Shown here in pieces: positions 12,101 through 23,117 of a stretch of 64,000 bases of DNA. The translations under genes were made by a program, and so were the position numbers. The stretch comes from Acanthosoma haemorrhoidale (taxonomy: Eukaryota; Arthropoda; Insecta; Hemiptera; Acanthosomatidae): positions 58,487,239-58,551,238 of the forward strand of contig OV884012.1 of NCBI GenBank assembly GCA_930367205.1. The letters are read 5' to 3'. Below the pieces are notes generated by a model. It saw only the letters and a list, made by a program, of their open reading frames with translations, made no database searches and was not told where the DNA came from. Numbering within the stretch: the first letter of the stretch is position 1; every line of letters starts with the position of its first letter.

Positions 12101-15100
12101 AAGTACACACATCAAGGAAAAAATAGATAGTTTTTTCCCTCTCCTGTAAACTAAGATATTTTCAGAAACCTGTTAGTAGAATGAAGGTATCAATATTCAG
12201 AAATTGAAATGAGCTGGTCTTTTAATGAAAAACACTGATGAAAAAATATCTCAAAATAGTCAGTGAGATAAGATATTTTCAAATGTGTTTATTTTTTGTT
12301 GTATAATGCTTTCACTTTGAAGTTCAATGTAAAATCATGCCGTTTTCTGTATTTGTTTTTAGTTCTGAAAAAAAATGCTCCTTCACAAAATTAGCATGTA
12401 AGATTGAGAAACGCAAATTGGTGGTTTTGCTGGAGATTTTAGTTATAAAATGGTAATTTCCCAAAATGCATGATAACCATGTCAGGATAAGGTTATGACT
12501 ACAACCAATATGCTCAATTTAACTAAATAAAAGCAAGTTGTACACAAAATCCAATTTGATTTTGTCAGTGAAAATAACCAGTATGTATTTTGAGAAAGCA
12601 CTATTACAAATAAAAATAACTGAAAAAAAAATTTAGATCTCACACATAAAAAAGGATACTATCTGAATCTTTCCCTGATCTCAACATATTCCAGATTCCT
12701 TGAGTAGCTCCAAGCGTAAACCCAACTTTACTTCCTCTTTTAGATAATGCAATTCTTTTCTTTTTTGCTAGGATCATATCCATAGTTTGCATCAACCTCT
12801 TTTCAATATTTAGCACATCAGAGGGAGTAACATTTCTGAAAAAATGTAAAATCAGTATTACATCAGTAAAACAAAACTAGCACTAGGCATAACAAACAAC
12901 AATTGTTTGCTATTCAACACTTCACTTTATGAGAGTCTATCGAGGTAATTTTTACAAAATATTAACAATGCCAGGTACGACATTGACCGATATATTGCTC
13001 TCGCAGTTTCAACTGAAAGAATTATAACTAAGCAAAGAATACTGAACCAATTTGATGTAATTTAGTAAAGCTTGATGAAAAAATAATAATAAAATTGATG
13101 TTTAAAAAATCCAAAAAGGGACATATTAAGAAATGAAGGGAAAAATGAAAATAATCACTTTTTTTAATAAACAGTATTTGCAAATAAGAATCATTACTGG
13201 CAATAGTTTGATCTAGAAAACAGTACAAAGCATTAATACTGCATTTTCTTTGCAATGCTGAATTAATACTGCATGCTGAAAATTTGATGCCCCATTTGTG
13301 ATGCTTTTTAATTGTCAAATATTTCATCAGTGATAATATAACTTTTATACTCATATGCCGAATTCTGATTAGGTGAATAGTGAAACTTGACTTTATTATT
13401 TGCATGAGTTGCATCAGGTTCAAATTTTGTGGTGGGTCATATTAATTATTATCTCAAGCTAGGATGGTTTTGTTACAACAGAATAAAACTTGCAAAGAAA
13501 AATTTGCTCTTTTACCAAGACGTATACCTGACAGTTTACTAATCTTCACAGATGGATCAAAATCAAACAATTCGACATCATATGCTTTTATACCCTGACT
13601 TCAACTCACAAATACTGACTCCACTGACAATGCAGCATCTAAACTGCAGTATTAGGTGCAATTTCATCTGCGCTATACTACTCAATGTCAGAAGAAGCAA
13701 TTAATTTAGAAATAGTATCTGACTCCCTCAGTGCACTCAAAGGATTAATTAATATGTACCCCGACCATGCAATAGTGGTGTAGATTCATGAATACATAAC
13801 CATGCTAAAAGAAATCAATAAATCCATTCAGTTTATAGGTGCTCCACGCCATATAGGCATTATGGGAAATGAGATGGCCAATAAAATAAAGCTGCTAAAG
13901 AAGCCCTTACACCACACCACTTCTTGGCCAAGGGAGAGCCGATGGATCGATGGCAGCAGAAGTGGAATGAAAGCCCCCAAGCAAGCTTAAAGAGGTCAAG
14001 AAGGTGTGAAAATATGGGAAAGCTCCAGCCGCCGTGAGGAAGTTGTCCTAACAAGACTTAGAATTGGATACAGCTGACTGACTCACAAATATCTCATAAA
14101 GCAGGAACCACCTCCAAGGTGTACCAAGTGCAACGATATACTTACAATAAAAGATATACTTCAAAGCTTTTCATTTTATTCCAGGAAACTTACTGATGCG
14201 GGAATAAGTTATACTATATCCGAATCACTCAAAAATGATGCAACATCCATTGACAGAATAATTAAATTCCTAGCCAAAACCAACCTAATTTAACACATCT
14301 AAAACAGAACAGACTACGGGGTGTTGATAACCACTCGGTTTTACGCCTATGAACAGCAAAAAACAAACAAACCTATTACATTTACAGCAAACCATAGAAT
14401 ATGTCTATGGTTGTTGACCAATAACTAAAAATTGTAGGTATATGCATAATCTCCATTTCAAAAATAACAGCAATGAAAGCCCTCATCTTTGGGAGTGTTC
14501 TGTTGTTATTTCCTTCTACTCTGCTGCTCTGGATCCAGCAAATTATTGTATAGCATAGCGATTTCTTTCAGTTTTCAATTGATCCGAAATTCATAAATAA
14601 AAAACAAAATTGAAATATTCTATATGCTTTAATTTTTCGTTGACATATTTTTAGGACCAATAATAATGGTCAAGGATTATACTCCATTTTTGAAGTTAAC
14701 TTCATGAAAATTTTCTTAAGGTTCCTCCCAAATTGTCACTATTATTCACTTCATGAACCGATACTTTCTCCTTATTTCCTCTTTCAGGATCAGGATGCCG
14801 ATTTCTGGAGGCAAATGACGGTTCATCATCATCATCAAATTCTTTTTGAACCTGTTGCTTGAACTATTTTTGCAACGTTCCCAGCTGTTAATGACTAAAA
14901 ACAAGAACAAAGGTAACATTTTTCGAGCATTGACTCCTGACAGAGTAGCAGAGCCCAAGTAAAGACTAACCAATTTTACTCTCTACTAGTAGATATAAGA
15001 TTCTTTTGTAAAACTTAAGAAGATATTCTGTTATAAACAGTTAATAAACCCTTAGATTACAGTCTCGAGCTAATCGCCTGTGTCGAATTTGTGTCTCATC

Positions 15101-18100
15101 TCTAGTATATGTACCTTTAAATTTATAGGTTTTCTGAAGAGGAATTTATAAACTTATTTTGAGATTGAGTTCTGTCATGATAATAATAGTAATATACTAT
15201 CACATACGTAATGATATATTATCGTTGGAACTTTTCACAAGTGTTTCTAATAGTAATATATAAAAAGTTAATAAAGGGCATCTTTTAGGGAGAGGATGGA
15301 TAGGTGATCAATCATTATTATCCATGAGTTTCAAATCATTTTCAAATTCCAGTCACACCATTGAGGCAAGGCACTAGATGTGATTTGAAAACTGGGGTTC
15401 CAGTAGCATGGAACTCAACTCATAGTGTATGCAGCCTTAGCTCTGAGATGCAAGACAATATTGATTTTCGGCGTTAGTGATTTTGTAATTATCATGACCA
15501 GCTTTATCCTCTCGAATGCTTTATCCAAAATTGTGAAGCCATTTACTTTTTTGCATCACAATTATAACAAATGTTCACTATTTTGTTATTTTTCACTGTA
15601 TGCTTATAAAACTTACTGAAATGAATCAAATTAGATGCCACAAGGCATGTTAGAAGGGCATTGTAAAGAGCTGAAGTAATTTTTAACTTCTTCGTAAGCC
15701 AATTACTTTATTACCTGAAGATGGCAACGCAATTGCATCTCCTAATGATGTCATACCTAGGTCAGCAGTGTATTTCAAAGCACTTTCTAGCATAAGTTGG
15801 AATACATGAGGACGCTATTTCCACATAACCCTTCCCTTTGAGGCACACGATTTTAAAGAAAAATAAAACTTAATATGTATTCATAGCATTACCAATTGAA
15901 TGAAAAATTTGTAATAAAATACTGAACTGTATGACTATGAGTAATTTTAACTTTTTTAGGAGGGTTAAAAAATATCATATCCTACTGTACATAAAAAGCT
16001 AAGCAAACTGTAGGACAATTTTTAACCCACCTAACCACAAAAATAACAACAAACAAGGTAAAAAAACATTATTATCACAATATCATTAAATAAATAAAAT
16101 TTGATACTTATAATAATTATTAAAACCTTAGTTGAATTAATTTTGTGTGCTATTGAAATAAAAAGCATATCGTGTAATGTTTAATGCAGAATTATCCATA
16201 ATTTTTAATAGAAGTATCTTAAGTGGGAACTATGGGTCAAAGGCTCATCCAGTTCTTTGTTATTATGCATACTATCTAAGCCAAGATGGAGTACTTAATA
16301 TGTATGAAACTACTTATATTTAAACTGTCATTACCATAATACCTCATGAAGTAAGCCATTGAAGTATAAGGGTAGTTAACTGCACCAAACCCTGATAGAA
16401 GTGCCATCACAGTTACGCCTATTACACCAACTCTACTAATCGCTTGTTCAATAGAAAGAATCCCTTGCTTGGGACTGAGCAATGGAAAAGGATCCCCTAT
16501 TTTCCAGAAAAAGTATATAAATATTAGCCAAATTGCTATAGTGCAGGGCCTGATCATCTTTGCTGAAACTAAAATTAAAATGTAATAATAAAATTTATAG
16601 AAATAACATTTATATTAACTATAACCATAGTAAAGACAAATCGGTTCCCATCGGTAAAGACAAAATACCTTCTCAATGGGAAAACCTGGATCATTTTCTA
16701 TCTGTATGTTAAGGTTGAAAATAAGTAAAGAACAGTCTTGAAAACAAATTTAGTTATGATTAGCACCATAGTTATATGTTTTGTTAGAATTAACTTTACA
16801 AATGTGAATGTGGTGTTTTCTAATCTTTTTTTTTTTTTCAGCAAAATATTTAGGTCGAGACATAAGTAACTTCATTTTTTTTATCAGACATTTATTTTGC
16901 TCTCATTAAATAACAAAATTATATTAATTTATTATGTATTCACCACTATTATCTATAACCTTCTCCCATCTTCCTGGCAGTTTACCAATCAATTCCTTCC
17001 TTGTAAAATGTGGTTGGTTTGGACTGGAAGAACAGTTTTCGACAGCCTGCCTGACTTGCTCTTTTTTTTGCCACGGGCGTTTGCTTTCGGATCTGGTAGG
17101 GGTGGTTGATCCTTATCAAGCTACTGTCTTTTGCGGACTATATTGTCATAGGTAACCCATTTCTTATCGCCTGTTACAATTCTATATTTAGAATGGCAGA
17201 GCTAGTTGAACTCACTGTGTTCAGGGCCAGTCTATAACATACCTTCCTGTCCTGGCCTTGTCATTGTTTAAGGAAATATCAAAAATTGACACATCATTTT
17301 ATTACTCAAAACCCTCGCATATTTTAATTATTAAGAATGTATTGTTAAAACTTTTGGTACATAGATCTTTATTGTGAAATATCATTAGTGGAGGAGCAAA
17401 ATCCAGAGGTGTGTCCCTCACAATATTTTTAATAATGTTTTTTTTTTTTTTTCTTTCAATACCTCTTTATTGATAATATATATACAATGACAAAAATAAA
17501 TAAATAAATTTTGAATTACATCTGTCTCCTCGTGCTGCATACGCAGATGCATTCCAAGGAGTGCATAAAATATAATACTTTCAGATTGTTGTTGTTTATG
17601 TTTAAAAAAGGCTCAATTTTTACCCGTGAGAGCAGACTTGTGGAGATTGACATGCGATCTTCTTTATTCTGTTCACTGAGATAGTGAGGTACCCACACTC
17701 CTAACTTGCTGACTTTCCTTAATTTCTCCAGGTGGCGGTTAACAGTTTATTGTGATAAATTCAACCTTTTTGCTATAACTCTAGTTGATTGACGTGAATT
17801 TTGCTCCAATATTGCCTTTAAAAGGTTGTCATCAAAGTCGGAAGGACGTCCCGTCCTCGGTTCGTCTTTTAAGGTCGTATCTGCAGAACAAATTTTATAA
17901 ACCAATTTCTAACTGCCCGATCTGTTATTAGTCCTTCACCATATACACTGCATATTTTTTCAGCTGTCACCCTAGCACTATTGCCTTGTTTAAATTCCCA
18001 AAGCATTACATGACGAATATGTACTTTTTGACTCTCCATTTCAGAGGTTAAAAAAAACAGTTTAACGTAACGTGTATCACATCAACAGTTGACAAAAGAC

Positions 18101-21100
18101 TAACTGTAGCCTCGTCTATAAACTTATTGTCATGGTAACTTAGCTGCATTGGAAGTTACTTATGACTCGACCTGATAATTCTTAAACTTATAATTAATAA
18201 AAATTACTGTTTATTTTACAATGTACATAGATTTGTTTTATTTTAACCTCAATTTTGCAAATATAAACAAGATACAAAATTAATAAATGAATTCCATAAG
18301 AACGGCTACTGGTTTATAATAGGGATAAGGAAGTTTTAGCTGTAGTTTGATTCATTTATTGTTATTTATAACAAAATAATTTTTACTTATGTAAAAATTA
18401 CTATGTTTATTTTAAGAGTTATGTATGATTATAATTAGTTTTGTTTTTATAATCTAAAAGGCAATTGTAAATGTCAATAAATAGACATCTCAATATACTG
18501 GTTAATAATCCATTGCCAGTATTTAGTTGATGGTTGGTAATTGTAAAATTAAAATTTTTCAATAAACGTGGTTATCTATCTAACAAGTTAGGAAAAACAT
18601 AAAAAACAATTGATAACATAAGCAAAAACATTAAAAAAAATTATATAACTCACCAAAACGAATATTTATGAGAATATAGTATCCAATATAAAATGGTATT
18701 GCAACAATAAGCATAAATAATATCATATAAAGGCCTACAATCCAATGAAAATATCTTGACCTGAAAAAAAATAAAATAATACTCATTTGGCCAAAAATAA
18801 ATGTAACTAACTTAAACTAATAGAGAGAATAATAATAAAAAACTTCGCACAAATTTTAAAATAAAACACAACTTAGGGAAGAAATTAGGCAGTGAAGTTG
18901 GCAGATAGCACTGATGAACTAATGCAGTCGCTTATTGACTAGCCATCTTTGCTTTGATTTTCTAGTTCTTCAGAGTCCAATAGCTACTTATTTTCGTAGT
19001 GAGGATGAGTGAACCCTGACCAGACTCATCCACCAAACATAAAATCCTTAATGGAGCTGGGAATCAAACCCCTGAGTCTCTATAGATATCATTCAGACAG
19101 ACAGTGCTTAAACTACTAAATCTAATAAACAGTAACAAGCAATTAGCTTCTAATCAAGTGATTGAATAATACAAATAGTGGCTTACCATGAAATTCTATA
19201 TTTTTTTAAATTTTAGCGGAATGAGGAAAATGAATTTTGATATGAATAAAGATAAAATATATATTTAATACCTTATAATTAATACTTAACTTATTCATTA
19301 AAAAGATTATAATAAAGACTATGTTTTGGTAACATGATCAACACAAGAAAAACGTTACTACAGTTTGAATGTGAGAATGAATCACAAAAAAAGGAATTAA
19401 TTAGAAAAAAATGTTTACTGAGTTAACAAAATAACTTTTACAAAGTAAAAAAATGTTACAGCTCCTCTTGCTTGTCTTATAACTTCCAGTCGTCTCGGCA
19501 TAGACTGAGTGATGTTATACCAGCCCACATTATTACAGAACTACCTCTAAACTCTTCTCTTGAGGAAATGTTGCAGGTAGCAAAAGCGCTCTCCAGGGTG
19601 TTATGGCACTCTTATCTGACCACTTGGAGAATGTACGACAGACCTTGAGTCGTCACTGAACAAAACCACTCGCTAATTAGCGATTTGCATACTGCCAAAA
19701 AATTGCATTGATGCTATCTGGTGCGAAGTGGACCAATGCCAGGGAGTTTAGAGGTCAGTTTCCCTTTGCCGAGGTGTCGTATTATTGTTTGGTCTGAAAT
19801 CATCACGTTTCTGGCCGAATGAAATTCATTTCAAAGATTAGTTTAGAACCTCTGTCTTAAGGCGTTATGAAATGGACATCTCTAGCCAAAGTAGCCCTTC
19901 TTAAGAAAAATAATAGGGGTTGTTTTTTACCTATCGCATGCTATGAAAAATGAAGTGATGCGCTAATTTTGTCCAAGAGTTATATATATAAAAACACAAA
20001 ATATATTTTTGCCACCCTTATTACAGAGCCCAAAGATGCTGACTTTAATTTCAAACAATTATGGAGAAACGGTCTCATTGTCCGTGTTGTTCTAGTTCAA
20101 TGGCAATCCTAAGAATGATTTTAATAATTACGAATGGGGTATTCTTTAAATACCATGTGAATATAAGGACCCTAAATGATTTTAAGTAAATGATTGATTC
20201 GATAATTTCGAGTAATCATGATTAAATATTTCAATAATTAATGGTTACTTAGACAAATAATTATGGATTCAGGGTTCGAACCAGGGACCTTCTGATTGTT
20301 GTCCATAAGCTCTTTATTCTAGTCTTAGTGTTCTTAAACTTTTTTGAGTGTCCCACTTCAAGGTAATGTGTCAAGTGATCTACTCCTCTAGGTGGTCACT
20401 TAAGCATTTCTTTGCCTCCATCGAACTTATTTAGAATCATTGCTTATTTACAGTAGTGATTAGGTGATATACAGTTTGTTCCTTTGCTTTTACCTACCTA
20501 CCGACATCTTGTTCTATTGACTCCAGTGTAGTTATTAATACTGCTTTTTTGCTGTTATTAATCGCTCCTCGCAAAATATTGCCCTTCTGAAAAATCAAAT
20601 TGTCTATCCCTGCCATTGTCAAAATTGCATAACACAACTGATAATTATTAATTAATTAAATATTTCATACAAATAAGCTACATACATAGTGAAATCTAAA
20701 ATAATTTAAATATATAAATGACAAGCAAATCTTCAAAATAGGCTTTGAGAAGCTAATAAACACTCATATGTAGATATAAGTACTTGTAAAATTCTATTTT
20801 CATATATATATATGCATAATGCACATAAATCAATTGAATCCCACTGAAGCTATGGATATAAAATGATGAGTGGAGACAAATTTATCCCATAAAAGAGAAT
20901 TTTGAATGCAAGGCACAAACAGGTTAATGAGCAGGACCTGGTTTCAAATAACAAGAAGTAACATAAATTTGTCTACCCCTAATGGCCTATTATCTCCTTC
21001 GAACCACATTTAAATCATTTGGCTCTCGACATTTTCAACTACCCTTCCTGCTCTATTATACGGACACTTAATTATAATTACTACTCTTTTACCTCAGAGA

Positions 21101-21571
21101 ACAGTGTAAAAACATTATTGAAATAAAATTAGATAATAAAAATTTATATTGCACCAAAGTTGTCTAGTTGTGCCTTAAATGCTTAGGACAGACAAATTAT
21201 CAAATATTTTAGCATTGATAAGAAATCTATGATAAAAAAATAAAATAAAAGTAAGCTATACATTTTCATTGATCATAATTACACTAACCTGGAATCTAAT
21301 ATCCCAATTATTTCGAAAATAATCAACTCAAACATAGTACAAGATAAAGAAAAAGTTGAAGCAAATATTAATTGAATCAACCTATGATGAACCTCATAGT
21401 CTTTGAAAAGTTGTTTCACAAAAAACACCCAACCTCCAGCGAAGAAAATTACCTAGACAATTAGAAAAACTAATTACCATCAAAAACATAATTAATACAA
21501 TATACTATGATCTTCCTTCAAAAACAAACCTGAGAGACTAGGATAATCAATGAATCTTCTAAGTACCCCAT
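6152..21571 (-). CDS. GPHR: Golgi pH regulator (GPR89 family), complete
   Basis: Nine exons on the minus strand in transcript order: 21571-21530, 21452-21289, 18760-18654, 16562-16343, 12835-12660, 11824-11643, 8420-8235, 6858-6793 and 6352-6152. All introns are GT/AG. The joined frame gives 447 residues, close to the roughly 455 of vertebrate GPR89. GPHR is a multi-pass Golgi membrane protein implicated in anion conductance that keeps the Golgi lumen acidic. Diagnostic stretches include [83 protein letters not shown]-type [32 protein letters not shown], and the C-terminal [14 protein letters not shown]. The first coding exon has only 14 codons. Intron length is inflated by several transposon remnants. 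The start was chosen by homology to the short GPR89 N-terminus. The gene looks intact and under coding constraint. Confidence 0.95.
7580..7725 (+). repeat. tRNA-derived SINE copy 1
   Basis: A tRNA-like head has an A-box-like GGGGTTAACACACTGA and, about 30 bp on, a B-box-like GGTTCAGTCAATCC. It is followed by a non-tRNA body with GGACGAGTCTGGTTATGG. The same body occurs at 18985-19115 (minus) and 49585-49735 (plus). It lies in the GPHR intron between the exons at 8235 and 6858, on the opposite strand to the gene. Confidence 0.55.
9090..9953. mobile_element. Palindromic mariner-derived element
   Basis: An 864-bp element flanked by TA on both sides. The termini are inverted repeats sharing GGRGGACYGGAAAGTAATGT. 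The right half (about 9570-9920, plus strand) codes for a mariner transposase C-terminus: a [13 protein letters not shown] block, [16 protein letters not shown] and [13 protein letters not shown]. The left half (9090 to about 9410) is the same transposase 3' end in opposite orientation. The element is therefore two 3' ends pointing outward with the 5' parts lost. It cannot be autonomous. It sits in the GPHR intron between 11643 and 8420. Confidence 0.8.
10030..10960 (+). pseudogene. Degraded jockey-like LINE reverse transcriptase remnant
   Basis: The plus strand holds short pieces of a non-LTR reverse transcriptase in the usual order. [11 protein letters not shown] (RT block with PQG) is near 10270. 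A segment resembling the jockey LNYTLILxTTCxYGI region is near 10640-10690. Multiple stops and frame changes separate them, and no YADD motif survives. It lies in a GPHR intron, antisense to the gene. The exact ends are not visible. Confidence 0.55.
11983..12197. mobile_element. TA-flanked foldback MITE
   Basis: Two arms of about 70 bp (11985-12054 and 12126-12194) are imperfect inverted repeats, separated by about 70 bp of spacer. The outer end reads TTGATACCTTCATTCTA on the left and its complement on the right. TA dinucleotides flank both ends. This is the structure of a miniature inverted-repeat element of a TA-targeting superfamily such as Tc1/mariner. There is no coding content. It lies in the GPHR intron between 12660 and 11824. 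Confidence 0.75.
13490..14300 (+). pseudogene. Non-LTR retrotransposon RNase H / 3' end remnant
   Basis: The plus strand shows a ribonuclease H domain of LINE type. [15 protein letters not shown] (catalytic Asp with the DGS motif) is near 13545. An [19 protein letters not shown] segment near 13830 corresponds to the WVPxHxGIxGNExAD motif, with mutations. An AKEAL segment follows. After that come [13 protein letters not shown] and [15 protein letters not shown] pieces near 14050-14140, typical of the cysteine-containing C-terminus of jockey-clade ORF2. There are many stops and frame changes. It lies in the 3.5-kb GPHR intron between the exons at 16343 and 12835. Confidence 0.65.
14310..16342. 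other. GPHR intron sequence, nothing recognised
   Basis: AT-rich intronic DNA. Open frames here are short and carry no motif I recognise. Confidence 0.5.
16852..18171 (-). mobile_element. Mariner-like transposon, degenerate near-full-length copy
   Basis: A 1.3-kb element with terminal inverted repeats AGGTCGAGACATAAGTAACT (left) and the matching GAAGTTACTTATGACTCGAC (right). Transposase is on the minus strand. The N-terminal HTH begins near 18037 with [16 protein letters not shown] and [18 protein letters not shown]. The middle has [17 protein letters not shown] (WVPHxL motif) near 17690. The C-terminus near 16970 reads [16 protein letters not shown]. Stops and frameshifts are frequent, so it is inactive. 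It lies in a GPHR intron, in the same orientation as the gene. Confidence 0.8.
18985..19115 (-). repeat. tRNA-derived SINE copy 2
   Basis: On the minus strand, an A-box-like TTTAGTAGTTTAAGCACTG is followed by a B-box GGTTTGATTCC and then the body GGATGAGTCTGGTCAGGG. The body matches copies 1 and 3. It lies in the GPHR intron between 21289 and 18760. Confidence 0.6.
19443..19830 (-). pseudogene. Possible Tc1-like transposase 3' remnant
   Basis: On the minus strand, [14 protein letters not shown] resembles the SMPRRIxAVIxAKGG end of Tc1-family transposases. Upstream sequence of matching base composition continues to about 19830 but is too decayed to align by eye. No terminal repeats were found. 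Confidence 0.35.
20262..20345 (-). repeat. tRNA-like SINE fragment
   Basis: On the minus strand, a B-box CTGGTTCGAACCCTG follows a weak A-box-like AGAGCTTATGGACAAC segment. It is short and lacks the body shared by the other SINE copies, so it may be a different family or a truncated copy. A folded functional tRNA cannot be built from it. Confidence 0.35.
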
Positions 21572-23110
21572 GATACAACTATTAAGGATACAAGGTTTAT
21601 TTATGCTAAATTAAATCAAAAATATTTAAATTTTTAAAATGGAAAATAACTATTTAAATTAATATGAATTTCAGTTTATTCAATATGTGTAACCTTCGCT
21701 GAAACTAACCGCCACGTCGTGATAGTGCTGGGAATAATCGATAACAATAATCGTAAAAATCATATCTACATATATTTCTCCAAACAATCCGTACTAGTTA
21801 GGTGAGCCTCATCACCGAGTGTACTGTATGTGTTTTTGACTTTTTAACAACAAACTGAAACGTATTATATCTATGCCCACGAGGAAAAATATGTAAATCA
21901 AAAATTATTTATTTATTTATTTTTCGTTCATTGTAATTATCAATAAAGAGGATTAGAAATAAAAAAAAACTAGTTACTAACATTAGTGACACTATTGACC
22001 AACAAAAAATAACAGTCTTAATTTTACAAAATTACCCAAGCATTTGGTATCATAGATCACTTAATCCTTCTTCCCAAGTTCTTCTCTGATAACTCTAATC
22101 TCTGGTTTCTATCATGAGAGTAGTTAATATCCCTACGTGATCCTTACGGGTATCACTCATAAAAATAACCACGTTGAAAAGGTTATCAAAATGACTTTTA
22201 TTTCCTTCATCCCTTTGGAAAATAATTGAAAAATTAAATTTTTGATTTGTATTCAATTTTCTTTAGACTGGAAATCATTAGGTTATTATATATTGAAAAT
22301 AAGATAAGAGTATTTCATACATTGTACTAACTGATAACACTTACTTCCCTACTGTTTTCGAGAAAATAAAAATAGAACAATGTAAGTTATATGAGAAGAT
22401 TAGGCTGTAGGTAATTCATTGATTTGGAAGATTTCATTTATCAGCTTAATTTTATTATTTCTAGGAGACGAAATTTGTTTAGACTGTACATTTTGTAAAG
22501 ATATTTGGTCTTGAGAAATATTGATCTGGAATAACATTGTTTAGTATACGATTAGCAGTTGATTTTTTAACTTTTTATACTTAAGCCTGTTCCCATTGTT
22601 TGCAAAAACAGTACAATAGGACAGTATCAATCATTTTTCAGCATAAGCAATACTCAATGGATTGGTGGTTCTAAAGAAATTGTGATAAGAGGGGTCTTTT
22701 TACATCTAGGGATTACTCTTGATCATTTTTGACCATACGATCATGTTTTGTAAAACAGATATTAATATTACATGCTCTTTAATACTCAGTGATCTTGTGA
22801 ACCTTAAATCTAGAAATTCTGGCAGGCAACTTGTTTGTTGAAGTATTTGTATCTCCTTATAATTTCGTGATATATATCTTGTATACAAAATAGCAGTACT
22901 CACGGACTGTAATTTCAAGCTGACCATGGACTTGGTATAAGTGCTTATTTATTTATTATAAGTTTCTGAGAGGTCTTATCGAGATAGACTTTTTTGTTTA
23001 ATTTTTGACATGCTTCTATAATTATCATATTATTCTGGCCATTTCACCTCAATTATAGCGTCGTCCATTAGTCCGTCTGGTGACACCCCAGGAACCCGTA
23101 TATATTTATG
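21572..23110. other. GPHR upstream / intergenic region
   Basis: AT-rich DNA between the GPHR start codon and a LINE insertion. It should hold the GPHR promoter and 5' UTR, but I see no TATA box or other element that I can defend. A minus-strand open frame at 22706-22927 has no recognised motif. Confidence 0.4.
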
Positions 23111-23117
23111 TATAAAC

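Noticed and set aside
13028..13423. A 131-residue minus-strand frame
   Set aside because: Low-complexity, hydrophobic translation of AT-rich GPHR intron; no motif and no splice context with the neighbouring exons.
20262..20345. A tRNA gene
   Set aside because: Only a B-box-like segment is good. A cloverleaf with acceptor and anticodon stems cannot be formed, so it is listed as a SINE fragment.
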